From: Rhodosorus marinus
Lineage: Eukaryota > Rhodophyta > Stylonematophyceae > Stylonematales > Stylonemataceae
DNA: 64,000 bases
Assembly: GCA_029953675.1 (NCBI GenBank)
Contig: JAMWBK010000007.1
Coordinates: forward strand, 682,001-746,000
Direction of reading: 5' to 3'
The notes below the pieces were generated by a model, which had not been told where the DNA came from, searched no databases, and saw nothing but the letters and a program-made list of their open reading frames with translations. Each line of letters begins with the position of its first letter. The first letter of the stretch is position 1. Shown in pieces: positions 1 through 11,437 of the stretch. Both the position numbers and the translations under genes were made by a program.

Positions 1-727
1 CCTTCCAAAAGAAAACGAGGCCTTCTTGATTCTTTGCTTCAAGGGCATGCGGCGTTGAAGGTGAGCGTGTCTCAGCAAAACTCTATCCAACGTAACACTG
101 TTGGACCAACACGGGGTTGTTTGTCCGCTCACACTCCCCCCTTCCATGGACGTCCCGTACCAAAAGACGATGGGTGGTGTTCAACTCCAAAAAATGAGTC
201 TGTCCGGAATTTTCTTCCTGCAACAACTGCCGCAAAAGTATTATGAGAGGAGGTCCCCCCCAAGGAGGCGATAGGATTTCTAATTTCGGAAACCAACGGG
301 TTCTCTTCCTCTTTTCAATACTAACCGAGCGAGGTCAGCGCTTAGCTTTGTTCATTTAGTAGTGTTCCCTTTGTATTTGAAAGGCAGTGGGGAGGGAGAT
401 GGTTCCGCGGGCGGCGCGGGCGGAAGTCAGCGCTTGGGCTGGGATTACATAAGTTACCAAGTAACGTGATGCCGCTGACGATTTAGTTCTCTGGTGTGCT
501 TGCTTTAGCCCAAAAAACCTAGTGCTAAGCGGCTCGGGTTGTTGGTGTCCTTGCCAAGGCAGTCAGAGGTATATATAGGTGTTCTATCTAAAGCGAGTGA
601 CTGACTTGGGTAGCACTTTGGATAGCTTGTGGGAAGAGTGCTTTGGAGTAGGTTGCGGTGGACTTGGAATTGCTTTGTTGTTTATGTCCTTGATTATTCT
701 AGGAGGGTGCAGATTGTACGAAGGAAG
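1..727 (+). promoter_or_regulatory. Upstream region of the NRAMP gene
   Basis: No convincing gene lies in this stretch. The only long open frame (34-246) starts with TTG and resembles nothing known. A TATATATA run at about 570-577 lies some 150 bases before the NRAMP start codon and may be the core promoter. The frame of the transporter stays open upstream of its ATG, but there only GTG could start it. Confidence 0.4.
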
Positions 728-2479
728 ATGGGGGATGGTGAGATTGCTGGGGTGGGCTCGTTAAATATTCAAAGTGATTCTAACGCAGTCGGAGAAAGCA
801 GTCTGTCGACGGACATCAGTGATGTTGGGAATGCTCCGATGACACCAGGTGACGTCGAAAAGAATGGATCTATCACCATGGATGCGAGCATGAAAGCCAG
901 CTCCTTGAATGCGGAAAAGCTGGAGGCGTTGGACGCGACCCAAGGAGACAAGGCCAGATTCAACTTCAGGGAGTTTGTCAAGTACACTGGTCCTGGATGG
1001 CTGGCCGTGGTGGCGTACATTGATCCAGGGAACATGTACGCTGATATCACGGCTGGTTCTTCGTACGCGTACAGTCAGCTCTGGGTTGTCTTCTGGGCGA
1101 CTGTGATCAGTTGGCTGGCGTTGACGATCTGCTCCAAGTTTGGCATCTACGCAAGACAGCATCTAGCAAGAGCTTTTCGCGAGTCCTATCCAAAATGGGT
1201 AAACATTTCGATGTGGATTTTCATTGAGATGGTTGTGATCGCCACGGATATACCCGAAGTTATCGGCTTCGCGTACGCGTGCAATATATTCTTCGGATGG
1301 CCGTTCTATGCTGGTGTTTTGGCTTCGTTTGTGACAACGATGCTTTTCCTGATGGTCCTCAATATAAACAGGGGCTTCCGAATCCTGGAGGTCATGGTTC
1401 TCCTTCTCGTCGGGGCTATGTGTATCCTTCTGCTTGTGGAACTGTTCATCAACGGCGCAAACGTCAAACAGCTGTTCTTCGGATGGGCAGTTCCCACCGT
1501 GTGGAGTGGCTCCGTGTTCAACATGATCGGTATCATAGGAGCAGTAGTCATGCCGCACAATCTCTTTCTGCTGACTGGAGCAGTCCAGACGAGGATTCCC
1601 CGCGGAAGGACCGAAACGCGCAAAGTGTTTCTGTACTCAAAACTTGAGCCCATCATTCCCCTGTGCATATCTTGGATTGTGAACCTAAGCATTATCACCC
1701 TGGCTGCGAAGAACGTATTCCCAGAAACTTGTCCCAGTGGGGAGACGTCCGATCCTAAAGGGCAGTGTGCCGCCGGACCGGTCATCAATGACCCCGTACT
1801 GGACCCAAACTCCGTAACGCTGCTCGACTTCTGTCAGTACTTCGACAGCTCGACCTCTGGTGGCTGTACCGTATGGGGCCTGGCCCTCATCGCGGCCGCC
1901 CAGGCTTCGGCAATGACGACAACGTTCACTGGAAGCTTTGTTATGGACGGCTTCATCGAGATGAAGATCCCCGTGTGGACACGTTCAATCGGTACCAGAT
2001 GCATTGCCATCCTGCCCGCGGTGATCATAGCCGCAGTTCTCGATACCCCAGAGTCTCTCGACTATGTCATCGGCATTGTGAACGTTATTCTTGGGCTCGC
2101 TCTCCCTATCGCGTTGATTCCGTTGATCCAGCTAGCCTACAGCCGGTCGAAGATGGGGAAATACAGAATCTCCAAGATTTTGTACTGGGTTGCAATGTTG
2201 TTCAACATCTTCCTGGTCTTTTTCAACTCGGCTTCTTTCTACACCGATTCCGTGTTTGGTCAGTATATGGGCGCAGACCAAGCAGCAAGCAACTTCGTCT
2301 GGGCGGTGCAGGCTAATATCCTAGCAGACATCATAACTGTTGTCTACATCACCATTAACTTTTACTTTGTGTTCAGGCTGCCCACTACAACCACGTGTGC
2401 GGCTCTTGCGGACGAGGAGTACAAAACAGAAGCTGATACCGAGCCAATCGATCTCGGCGCTATAGGAGCGATGACGTGA
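728..2479 (+). CDS. NRAMP-family divalent metal transporter
   Basis: An intronless gene of 583 residues for an integral membrane proton-coupled Mn2+/Fe2+ transporter of the NRAMP/SLC11 family. A hydrophilic N-terminal tail of about 80 residues is followed by about 11 hydrophobic segments. The metal-site motif DPGN of TM1 is at about residue 99, with the upstream signature GPGWLAVVAYI. The TM6 motif MPHN is at about residue 275, and the family signature DIPEVIG follows TM3. The start is the first ATG in the frame (MGDGEIAG); codons further upstream have no ATG. A TATA-like run lies about 150 bases upstream. Nothing is missing compared with the family. Metal preference and the membrane (plasma or vacuolar) cannot be read from the sequence. 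The nearest gene downstream is on the same strand. Confidence 0.93.
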   Translation: MGDGEIAGVGSLNIQSDSNAVGESSLSTDISDVGNAPMTPGDVEKNGSITMDASMKASSLNAEKLEALDATQGDKARFNFREFVKYTGPGWLAVVAYIDPGNMYADITAGSSYAYSQLWVVFWATVISWLALTICSKFGIYARQHLARAFRESYPKWVNISMWIFIEMVVIATDIPEVIGFAYACNIFFGWPFYAGVLASFVTTMLFLMVLNINRGFRILEVMVLLLVGAMCILLLVELFINGANVKQLFFGWAVPTVWSGSVFNMIGIIGAVVMPHNLFLLTGAVQTRIPRGRTETRKVFLYSKLEPIIPLCISWIVNLSIITLAAKNVFPETCPSGETSDPKGQCAAGPVINDPVLDPNSVTLLDFCQYFDSSTSGGCTVWGLALIAAAQASAMTTTFTGSFVMDGFIEMKIPVWTRSIGTRCIAILPAVIIAAVLDTPESLDYVIGIVNVILGLALPIALIPLIQLAYSRSKMGKYRISKILYWVAMLFNIFLVFFNSASFYTDSVFGQYMGADQAASNFVWAVQANILADIITVVYITINFYFVFRLPTTTTCAALADEEYKTEADTEPIDLGAIGAMT

Positions 2480-3288
2480 TCATGTACATTGTGCAAGGAA
2501 TATGCTCTGGGTGCTTAAGCTGCGAGATAGAAAATGCTCTGCAGCTAAGTTTGTTTCGCTTTGGATATGCGTGTGTTCGTAGCCTTCAAATATATACATC
2601 GGTCCCTACGTTCTTTTTCGCGGACACCCTTCCTCAGGCGTCCGTCCAGACGCATGCAATCTATTCAGCGTGTTCCTCGTGAATCCTGACCAAGAATCCG
2701 TTCGAGTTCTACCCAGCGAGAAGAAAGCAACGGTGCTCCATCGTCAAACAGTGGCGGTGGAAACCACCAGCGGAAACTAGAGGATAGAGCTTGTATTAGT
2801 TGGAATCACGCCGCGCGTAGAGCTAAGTTCATCATCCTGTTCAAACCAGGTCGATCCCAGCGCGCCGGGTCAAGTCTTTCCATTGTGGCTCTCGAGGTCG
2901 ATGAGATCCGACAGACAAAAATGTTGGGCTACACGGAGTGAGTAACACTCTTCGATCTGAACTAGAGATACCCGAGACCCGGTACCACGCTCGGATCCCA
3001 ATAGGGCGTATCGCACTGCCCTAGTACCTTAGTAGTTAGCTTCACCGTACTGTCCGAAAATGGGCCCTGCGCTGGGGCTAGCAATTTGGGGAGATAGAAT
3101 CATTCACATCCCGGGCTATCCAGGAAGACGAGATCTGTCGGACTCCGCGATGAAGATGGGATTTATTATGTTGACCAAAAAGTGATCTTGTGGAATAAAC
3201 TGTTTATACAGAACTCGGTTGTAGTCTAATGAATTGACCACGGGAGAGAGGAGTGGTGTCTTTCGCAGTTTGGAGTGTGTGGGGTGGG
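2480..3288. other. Intergenic, no gene seen
   Basis: The 3-prime flank of the transporter gene and 5-prime flank of the Omp85 gene. An open frame at 2476-2682 overlaps the transporter stop and has no family features. I see no repeats or RNA genes. Confidence 0.5.
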
Positions 3289-5255
3289 ATGAGGACGGAC
3301 TCGCAAGGCTTTCTTAATGTTGGATTTGGTGATGGTCGGTGGATCGACGTCGATTCAAGTGTGGGAATCGCTCGTCGTAGACGAGGAATTCGCCGGAACC
3401 ATGTGAAAGAGAGTAAGCGCGTTGCGGCGACTTTGTTTGATGGATTCACGTCTGGTCCAAATGAAAGGCTAATGGATCTGGTCGTACGAGACTGTGAACT
3501 CATTCCAGAAGTCATGATCAATCAGCTTAGAATTCACTTCATGTCAAAGGTAAAAAGATCGGTTAATCGACCCCAAATCCCACTTTATTGTCATCTGGTC
3601 GGTTCGACGTCACTTTTGCTATCGCCTGATCGGCCTTGATATCACTCTGCTATCACCTGATCGCCTTGTTAGCACCATCTGCAGCTTGCTTTCACCTTTT
3701 TGTAACCATTCGCGTCTTCCCACTTGCCTTGTTTGTCGAATCTTCATCGTCTGCCACTGCTGGATCGCCTGAAAAGAGTCATTTGTTTTCGTGTGCGTCT
3801 GTGAAAGCCTAAGCTGTCGCTGAAGGAGCTTAAGGATGGAGCGTTATGGCTTGGTCAATGGTATACTGAGAACGGATACAGTGTCAATGATGTATTGCTA
3901 AGTCAAGTTCCGAGGAAGGACAACGGAGGCGTTTTGGTTTACGTGGCTAGAGAAAGGAAGGTTGGATCGTTTCAGTTTCGGCACCATCGACCTGGTGGAG
4001 GCGGATCTGGTGATGGACCTGGCAGGACCAAACCGGAGGTGATCACGAGAACGCTGGGGTTGAACGTTGGCTCACATTTTTGTATGCCACGAGATAGGTT
4101 CAACAGGCTCGATCACCTTCAACTCTTCGATGATGTCGAGATGCGTGTGGATAAGGTTGTCGACGTAGATCCAAAGTCTGGTGGAAACTTGGACTCGGAG
4201 GGAAGGCCAGCGGGCGTTCATCTTACCGTTGAACTGTTCGAAAAACCCACGGTGGAAATCGTGCCAGCGTTCTCGTTTAACCTGAAGACGGGAATGGTCG
4301 GCACCCTCAGTTTATCGGATAAGAACTTTCGAGGAAGGGGACATCGTGTATCCCTCTCGGCTTCCAGGTCTCAATCTGACGGCTACGAGACCATCATAGA
4401 CTTTGATAACCCGCGGTTCTTATCAAAGGGAAAGACCAGGTACGCATGGACGCTGAGGTCGTCTTCGTTAGCCGGCAGAACAGGAGCTTCGAGGACGAAG
4501 CACACCGGATCCTCCGTCTCTACAACGACCCCATTGGACTCCACCGGAGCATTATCTCTTCACTTGGGTGGACGAGCGGAGAGACAGTGGGGAGATGAAA
4601 CTCATGAACCGGTCAACCAGCTCGAGTTGTCAACAAGAATCGTCCATGATAAGCGGAGTGGCGCTGAAATTAGAACTGGACATAGACAGGAGCTTGGACT
4701 CACCCGTGGTGCAAATGTAAGCCCGCACGAACATTGCTTTTTTCCTCAAACGTTTTGGGAAGAGGGAGTTTTAGCTGAACCGTAAACGCGATCGCATGCT
4801 CGCGGTCCTCTCGTGTTTTTTTTTTGTCGCAGATGAACTGGATGGACGGAATTGTCAACTCGTTTTGGAGAGGCTTTGGAAGGATCGGAGTATTGGGTTC
4901 TTTGCTGAAAGGTAGACTGGGTATGGCGTTAGGCGCGGAGATTCATGCTCAAGGGACGACCAGCCCTGGAGTTCGGGAGCACTATTGGCACGGCGGAGAG
5001 ATCCGCGGCGAAAGGAGATCGCTTTTCCTTGGCGAGGATCGGTTCTGGACAAAGACAATCGCAGAGCTTAGAGCTCCGGTTCATGAAAGAGCATCACTGT
5101 TCGGGTTTGCGGAGGTCGCATCGGTCGCTAGCGGATCCTCCGTTAGTACGGTTGGCCTTGGGCTGAAGTTTCTAGGAACCATCTCCATCGTATACTCTGT
5201 GAACATGGACGGAAGCTGGACTTGGAAGGTCTTGCCTGTAGACCCTCACATTTAG
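3289..5255 (+). CDS. Omp85-family outer-membrane beta-barrel protein (OEP80/Toc75 or Sam50 type)
   Basis: Three exons give about 530 residues: 3289-3549, 3808-4716 and 4833-5255, all introns in phase 0 with GT-AG ends. Exon 1 and the start of exon 2 carry POTRA-like sequence (ELKDGALWLGQWYTENGYS, then RTLGLNVGSHF). Exon 2 continues into the beta-barrel (surface antigen) domain, with GTLSLSDKNFRGRGHRV and DFDNPRF. Exon 3 carries the barrel end (LFGFAEVAS, GLGLKF, IVYSVN). Proteins of this family insert or translocate beta-barrel and precursor proteins across plastid or mitochondrial outer membranes. With only one or two POTRA domains it is shorter than typical Toc75 or OEP80. The start is the first ATG after an in-frame stop; an unseen 5-prime exon is possible. 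Plastid or mitochondrial location is undecided. The first intron (3550-3807) carries an imperfect internal repeat of a CCTGATCG-containing unit. Confidence 0.82.
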
Positions 5256-6440
5256 GAGCCCGAAACTCCTTCTAGGTATCCTTGACAAGGCCAAAATTCG
5301 GCATAACGGCACTACTTGAAACCCAGAGCGTATCTTCACGATACCAATGGCCATGACGACGAGATGTGCCGGATGCTTTTTTTTGCGCAGCACGAGCGAT
5401 CACAGGGGTCAGTGGAGCGCGGGGATATTCCTGTGGTTGCCTGCCTGTACAAGCAGCGGGTGGGTATATTATATCCTCACTGAAGGCGGCTTCCTCCCAC
5501 GTCAGTCCCGTTCTGGCCAGAAAACTAAAACGATCGTATCCGCGAATCGATCGCATTATGCAGTTGCCAGGCCACGAACGCGGTATTCGTTGATCAAGCA
5601 GAGACAAGAGAGTGTTTAACCAGGGAATTGTGACGACCAGCAGCGGATCGAGCTTCAAGAGTCGCAATGCTTAGTGTAGGAGCGACACTGCTTGTGGTTA
5701 AGAGTTGTAGCTTCAATCGGAAAACAATTTAGGAACTTGAGGAAAGAAGCGGACGGAATGTTCGCGCGTGTTTCACTACTGGCCTTCGCAACCTCGCCAA
5801 TCCAAGCCTCCTGCTTGGTAGGATACCCTGGTAGTAATCGTCGACTTCCAGAGACGCTACTAGGTTCACAGTACGGGACCCACCCAACTCGCTATCTGCA
5901 GAGTGGTGTTGCTGCAGCAGTACTGCGGCCATGACCATCTCGTAGAAACTCGATTTCAATGACCGGCTATTGTTTTAGAAATCTATTTCATGTGGATCGA
6001 GATGCAAGGGGACGGACCCACCTGGAGAGGTACCACATAAGAAAACGCGAGTATAAAAACTCATTGGATTGGATGCCAAGGATTAGCTAGTTCCCAGTTC
6101 CACGGTAGGGCCCTCCTATTTACACGAAACCTTTTCAAGAACTGCGTTGTCTTCTGCTTTAGTTTCCTGCTCGATTACCAGAAATCCCGACAAACCTTTC
6201 ATGGTAATGGACAGATTGTCTTCAAAACACGCATCGGTCGAATTGATCAGTCACTTGTAGCCCATTTTCTTATTAAAGCACAAAATAAAAAAAACTTCTA
6301 GATCTACGGAGGGAACAGTTCTTGTCTGTTCTGAACTGGTTTTTGGAATATAATGGTTTACTTCTCTACATAAAAGGACTATTCTAGGGTGAATCCGCCT
6401 TGGATATGGAATACAAAGAAGTGTAAACAAATATTTGAAA
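5256..6440. other. Intergenic, weak open frames only
   Basis: Open frames on both strands at 5272-5667 overlap each other and lack family motifs. The longer minus-strand one begins with TTG. I see no reliable gene. The part from 6250 on is A/T-rich and runs into the octanucleotide repeat. Confidence 0.4.
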
Positions 6441-6792
6441 AGTATAAAAGAGTAAAAGCATAAAAGTATAAAAGTATAAAAGTGTAAAAGTATAAAAGTA
6501 TAAAAAGTATAAAAGTATAAAAGTATAAAAGTATAAAAGTATAAAAGTATAAAAGTACAAAAGTACAAAAGCATAAAAGTATAAAAGTACAAAAGTACAA
6601 AAGCATAAAAGTATAAAAGTACAAAAGTACAAAACTATAAAAGTATAAAAGTATAAAAGTATAAAAGTACAGACGCATAAAAAGCATAAAAAGCATAAAA
6701 AGCGTGAAAGTATAAAAGCACAAGGCGGATAAAAGCATAAAAGTATAAATAAAAGTATAAAAGCGTAAAAGTGTAAACGTATAACAGTATAA
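6441..6792. repeat. Octanucleotide minisatellite, unit GTATAAAA
   Basis: About 350 bases made of an 8-base unit GTATAAAA with variants GCATAAAA, GTACAAAA, GTGTAAAA and one-base insertions of A. Most of the minus strand has no stop codon in any frame, so three overlapping spurious frames appear there, all reading the same Phe-Leu-Tyr-rich octapeptide. They are not genes. Each unit contains the TATA-box core TATAAAA. The array lies just downstream of the decayed EGF-like gene. Confidence 0.95.
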
Positions 6793-6929
6793 ATTGTTGG
6801 ACGAGCACAAGCAGAAATCGCCGAAGACACGAAAAGCTGCTCTGCCAAAAGCTAAACGCGCGGCTTACAGCCCTTGAGGAGGGGGGCTTCACAGGTAGTG
6901 GTACTTGTACTGGATTTGCATATACTTTC

Positions 6930-7512
6930 CATAGCCAGAAATTATAGAACAAGTCTTCCAGTACGATCCACAGCGCGGGCGTCCAATTCGGCCAAATCTT
7001 GGTGTCTAAATCTCGCCAATGCATAGTCCTCACGTCCACTGATATCTGAATCATCGTACACAAGCTAGGTCTCGAACTCAGTATCGTAGTTGAGTGCGAG
7101 CACCTCTTTGATATCAGCGTTCCTGAAATCAAAGTATGTCCTCGTCCTACGCTCCGGAGGTCTTGCTTCCACTATAACGAGTCGTGATAGTCTGTGTGCG
7201 GATCCCAGACGCTGGCCTCAAAACCGTAGGTCCGTGAACAATCCCCGGGTCCGTCATGGTCAGGAAGGTCCCCAACGTGTCTATCAATCATCGGTGAGCT
7301 TTCCGTACTCTTATCGTAATTTCGGCCATACCAACCTCTCGGGTATGAGCATGAATAGCTGCTCAGACCCTGTTCGCGGATGTGGCTTTGTTCTGGCATG
7401 GGTTTAGTTCGCACACGCTGGTCTGCCGCCCGCATACCTTAGTGGCACTGGTGCAAGTAGCAACAGCAACGAGCACACCCGAGAGCAGCATCATAATCTT
7501 CATCTCCTTCAT
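6930..7512 (-). pseudogene. Decayed gene for a secreted EGF-like protein
   Basis: Reading down from ATG at 7512, 25 codons give a typical signal peptide (MKEMKIMMLLSGVLVAVATC). The same frame continues as an EGF-like start (CELNPCQNKATS) and then stops. The matching second half of an EGF domain (YSCSYPRGWYGRNY) follows in another frame, with tyrosines where EGF cysteines are expected. Further down, 7190-6940 reads as coding-like sequence (RTYFDFRNADIKEVLALN, then GREDYALARFRHQDLAELD) interrupted by an in-frame TAG. An intron could remove the TAG only if it were about 39 nt, shorter than any other intron here. The frameshift, the stop and the lost cysteines point to a pseudogene. An unresolved spliced gene is the alternative. 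Confidence 0.45.
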
Positions 7513-9556
7513 CGTTTTTGCTCCGTTGGACGTGTCTTCTGCCTGATATGGCAGATCTCTTCGAGGTCGGTCTCAAGTCTTTCCGTGATTTTTCTCCGGA
7601 AACCTGGGATGGGAGGACACAACAATTCCTGGAATGTACAGACGCTAAAGCGCATGGCTTGCTCACTTGCGGAAAAACGGATTCAGATTACAGGCAGCAC
7701 TCAAAAGTTTGTAAACCGGTCTTCCCATAGTCTCTAGATCCTGACGAACAGCGCATTGGGTCGTTCAAATTTTTTGCCAAAAAGAACAGATGACTGTACC
7801 CCAAACCAGGACATTAGAGGAGGTTTCTTGAAGAGGGAAGAAACTGCTTACTCTTAGCTCAACGAAAAGAAAGAAGAGGTCCTAGGAGTGCGTGAGCATT
7901 CATCTGTTTCGACTTTGCCCTAAACTGGGTGCACAGACGCGCAACGGATCTCCTCCTACCGTTCTTGGGTGCTTCTGCGCAATCTTTTTCAGCCCTTTAG
8001 CTTCTACAGGGAGGGCAGTAGGATAAACTAGGATCTGCCCCGATCTGTGAAGCACTAAACGTACGGGTATCCTTCCAGGCTCCGCGGCGAGGGGCCTACA
8101 CAGAGCAGATAAGGCCTTCCCTCATAATTTATATATTCATAAAAGGTAACGGGCAATTTTTCAGCTCTCAATGGTATTCCAATCACCGGACGGCACCCAG
8201 GTGAAGCTGTCAACCAAGTTGCCCTTTTTGACCAGATCGATCTGATTGTTGGCTTTCGAGGAGTGAATTCACCACTACAAAATTATACTTGTTTTTAAAT
8301 CAGGCTCTGGGAATCTAGAGGCCAACTCGGCACCAGTTTCATCCAGCACCATGTCCCTCAATTCTGTTCAAGCCGTGCCACTCGAAACTGGATGCACGCC
8401 ATCCTGCTTAGTATCGCCTTAATATCATTTATACAATATACTCTTGCTTTTCATTAATTTTAATACTCATATAATCTACCTATTTAGTGTTTATGTCGGT
8501 AATATGTTAGGGTGATGCCCTCTTCAGGTTTAGGAAACGGCAAATGAGGACGCCACAGCGTGGATCCAGAACATGTTCCTGTGGGGAATCCTTCGCTGTA
8601 CGGGCTGCCATGAGTTGGAAAACTTGTGTTGACGTCTTCCTTACCCCCCGTCCTCTTCCGTGTAGTTGAACGACGGCACAGTACAGCTAATGACCATTGA
8701 TACGCAAACCAAAAAAATTAGCCGAAGGTTACACGGGAGAATAACTATTAGTTCTATTGCAAGCTCGCAGCGCCTTTTACCTGGAAATACCCAACCCCAA
8801 GATGCCTTCAATTCTCTTCAGAGCTGTCCAAGCTCTTGAACGAACCTGGTCGCCTGCTTTCGATCCGGAAATCTATCGTTAAGCAAGTTACGCTGTACGA
8901 ATTAGTACCGCCAGAGCCAATGAATAATACTTAAATATCTTACAACCAAGACGTGGCTTTGAGATGTTGCTCGGGGAGCTAGTGTTAGGGGGACCGCCCT
9001 CTATAGTGATTGAGTGGGTGAGTAACCCCTACTGGAGATATCACAATTCAATTCATGGTCAGCAAAGAACAAAATTGATCATTATTAGTGAGTTTCAGTC
9101 ATCTCCTGGATCTCAATCTCTATTATTCAGTTCAGTCATTTAGCTCAGATTTAAGCGTTTGTGGTTTTCCTCAGATAACCCAAAGCGGTACTTATGCTGA
9201 ACTGCCTCGTGGCTCTTGGTCCGAGATATCTGATCGCTCATATGGTTAGGGAGATTTTTACAGGCAACTGCGTGGCTACTGCATTTCCTCTTTCTCCTCT
9301 TGAAATGTTGAGGGCGACTACAAAGCCTTGGTTTTTGAAGACTCACATCGGACTACCATTTAATGAATATCTTTGTCAATCGAGCCATATTCAAGAAGCC
9401 AATCAAAAAGAGTGAGGAAATCTATTTTCATATGCTGTGTCCTGGTCCAGAATCGCTGGTCATGTGGCACAAGTTGATTTTCGTTTGCCGTTTCAGGTTT
9501 TACTTTGGTCTATCATTCCTGCTCTAGAAGCGCACCTGCAGCGGGATTCTACGTTT
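7513..9556. other. Intergenic, no gene seen
   Basis: About 2 kb without a supportable gene. The frame at 7518-7730 starts with a non-ATG codon and has no family features. AT-rich stretches occur near 8140, 8290, 8410-8510 and 8930. I find no repeat units shared with the dispersed family at 16-22 kb. Confidence 0.45.
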
Positions 9557-10162
9557 CTACAAGCTCATCTCGCCCTTAAGCTGCGAGCACCAGCTCTTCA
9601 CTCTGGCTTCAGTCATATCGGACTCATTGTCCTCATCGAGAGGGAGGCCAAGGAACTTTCCATTCTTAGCCGACTTGCTTGAGCTGTGGCTGTAATTGCC
9701 TTCGTCCGTGTATCCAACCATCTTGGCTCCCTGGGAGGAGAATTTGTCATGGAGCTCCTCGATGGCATCACAGAAGTTGTCTCCGTATCCGACAGAGTCC
9801 CCGAGACCAAAGATGGCAACTGGCTTCCCACTCAGGTTGAGTTTCTCAATCCCATCGTTGATGAACTCGTCCATGGGAGTGCCACTCCTGTCCTCATCCG
9901 CATCTGTGTTCCAAGTCGGGGCACCAACAATAAAACCGGTGCAGTCGGCGTAGTCAGCGGCAGATGAGATGTCTCCAACATCGATCGGATCCTTGCATTC
10001 AGTCCCGATATTCTGCTTGATCAGATCCGCAACGTTGGAGGTGTTGCCAGTGGTAGTCGAGAACAGGATTCCCACCGCCATATCGAGCCTCGTCCTCTTT
10101 CTGACCATCGGTCGTCCCCGTTGGGACTGCAGACCGAAAGAGCTCACGAATCCAGCCACCAT
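9557..10162 (-). CDS. Long-chain flavodoxin with plastid-type leader
   Basis: A single-exon gene of 201 residues. Flavodoxin carries electrons through bound FMN and replaces ferredoxin in photosynthetic electron transfer when iron is scarce. The phosphate-binding loop TTTGNTS, the tryptophan loop APTWNTD and the tyrosine loop GLGDSVGYGDNF are all present. So is the insertion of about 20 residues that marks long-chain flavodoxins (GNYSHSSSKSAKNGKFLGL). The first about 28 residues (MVAGFVSSFGLQ, then an Arg-rich stretch) look like a plastid transit peptide with a phenylalanine at position 5. The mature protein should begin near MAVGILFSTTTGN. The start is the first ATG of the frame, in a good context. 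Iron regulation is known for the family but cannot be seen here. Confidence 0.95.
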   Translation of the reverse strand: MVAGFVSSFGLQSQRGRPMVRKRTRLDMAVGILFSTTTGNTSNVADLIKQNIGTECKDPIDVGDISSAADYADCTGFIVGAPTWNTDADEDRSGTPMDEFINDGIEKLNLSGKPVAIFGLGDSVGYGDNFCDAIEELHDKFSSQGAKMVGYTDEGNYSHSSSKSAKNGKFLGLPLDEDNESDMTEARVKSWCSQLKGEMSL

Positions 10163-11437
10163 CTTTTCTTCACAAAAAAGGACAAAAACAAAGGCTTACG
10201 CTTAATACTCTCACCCCTTTATCTGCAAGATCAATTCAGTCTAGTCAACAGCTTGGCGCAGAGCTTTGTGTGTGCCGTAGATGAGGTCAATTTGTCGCCA
10301 TGATATACCCAATCCCTTTCAACCACCACTGTCGTCGAGCGGCAGTACCTCAAGCACCTCCTTCTCAATTGTATATTCCGAGGATTAGTTTAACGATAAT
10401 TACAGTATGATTTTCATTCTCAACTACCCCGTCCAGAAAACCAAATTCCAAAGGGTTTTCAAATCAATTTATATTAATGAGGGTTATTGTTTTGAAGAAC
10501 GAGAGACCGTGGGTTCTTACCAAAGTCGAGTGAAAATGTAACGTAAATTTTGATAAGATTTAGTCTATAGCCGATAGCTGCAAAACGGCCACACGCACAT
10601 GACGACGTCCTCAGAGGAATCTTCTCGCGGAAGGGGTGCGAAAATCGGGATGATTCGTTCAGAACCATACCAAGTTTGGACAGTCTGTAGAACTGAGTAC
10701 CACGATCTGCGTTAGCTAGGGCAGTGAACGACAGCTGAACCACTCATCATCTAACCACCCCGGGGCACTTTTGTGTGGAGTTTTCGTTCCCTTGTTTGGT
10801 GAACCCTGAATAATGCTTCTGAACAGTCATCGGCAACTACGGGGGGGGTTGGATGACTCTCCGCGAGTTAAAACGGAAGGAAGGCGGGGATTTCCGATCA
10901 GATCACAAGGAGGTTGTGGTTGAGGTTTCAAACATCCTCGTCAGGTGCAAAGAGCCTCAATCGTGGCCGCCGTCTCGGCGCCAATGATCAAGACTGCAAT
11001 TGTCGATTCCCGCTATTCCTAACTTTGGGTAAACTAGCATCCCGGAAAGTGGCAAAAACCGCAATCCTACAGGCTTCAGCGAGGAATTCACAGACCCTCG
11101 GCTTCCCAGCCTGAATCCAAGTCCCACAGCACAGCAAGCTAGCCATTCAATCGGTTGAACAACAGACTGAGTTTTGAAAGTCATTCAAAAAATATCCGGG
11201 AAATGGATAGTTCAACTCTTAGTTGGATTCAATATCAGTTTTCGTCTTCGCCATCAGATTCCGTCTGCTGCTCGTGCGTTTGTGGACCTCGCATTTGGGG
11301 TGAGACTAGTGGCCTATTTTGGGAGCGAGCAGCTGAAGCTCAACGCATGATGGGTGGCTCTTCCTTTGCCTTGCGTTGCATTTACTTTGGGCTTTTTGTA
11401 TTCAAATCATCAGGGTTTTGATGGTCTGGTTACCCTC
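10163..11437. other. Intergenic, no gene seen
   Basis: Short frames on both strands lack ATG starts or family features. The frame at 10474-10743 (-) starts with GTG. I see no RNA genes. Confidence 0.45.

Noticed and set aside
629-727. N-terminal extension of the NRAMP frame
   Set aside because: It would start with GTG; the first ATG is at 728 and the extension lacks family similarity.
7066-7090. tRNA-like TCGAACTC word
   Set aside because: No acceptor or anticodon stem can be folded around it.
6251-7132. Four overlapping minus-strand frames rich in Phe, Leu and Tyr
   Set aside because: They are by-products of the stop-free octanucleotide array; the three frames read the same repeated peptide.
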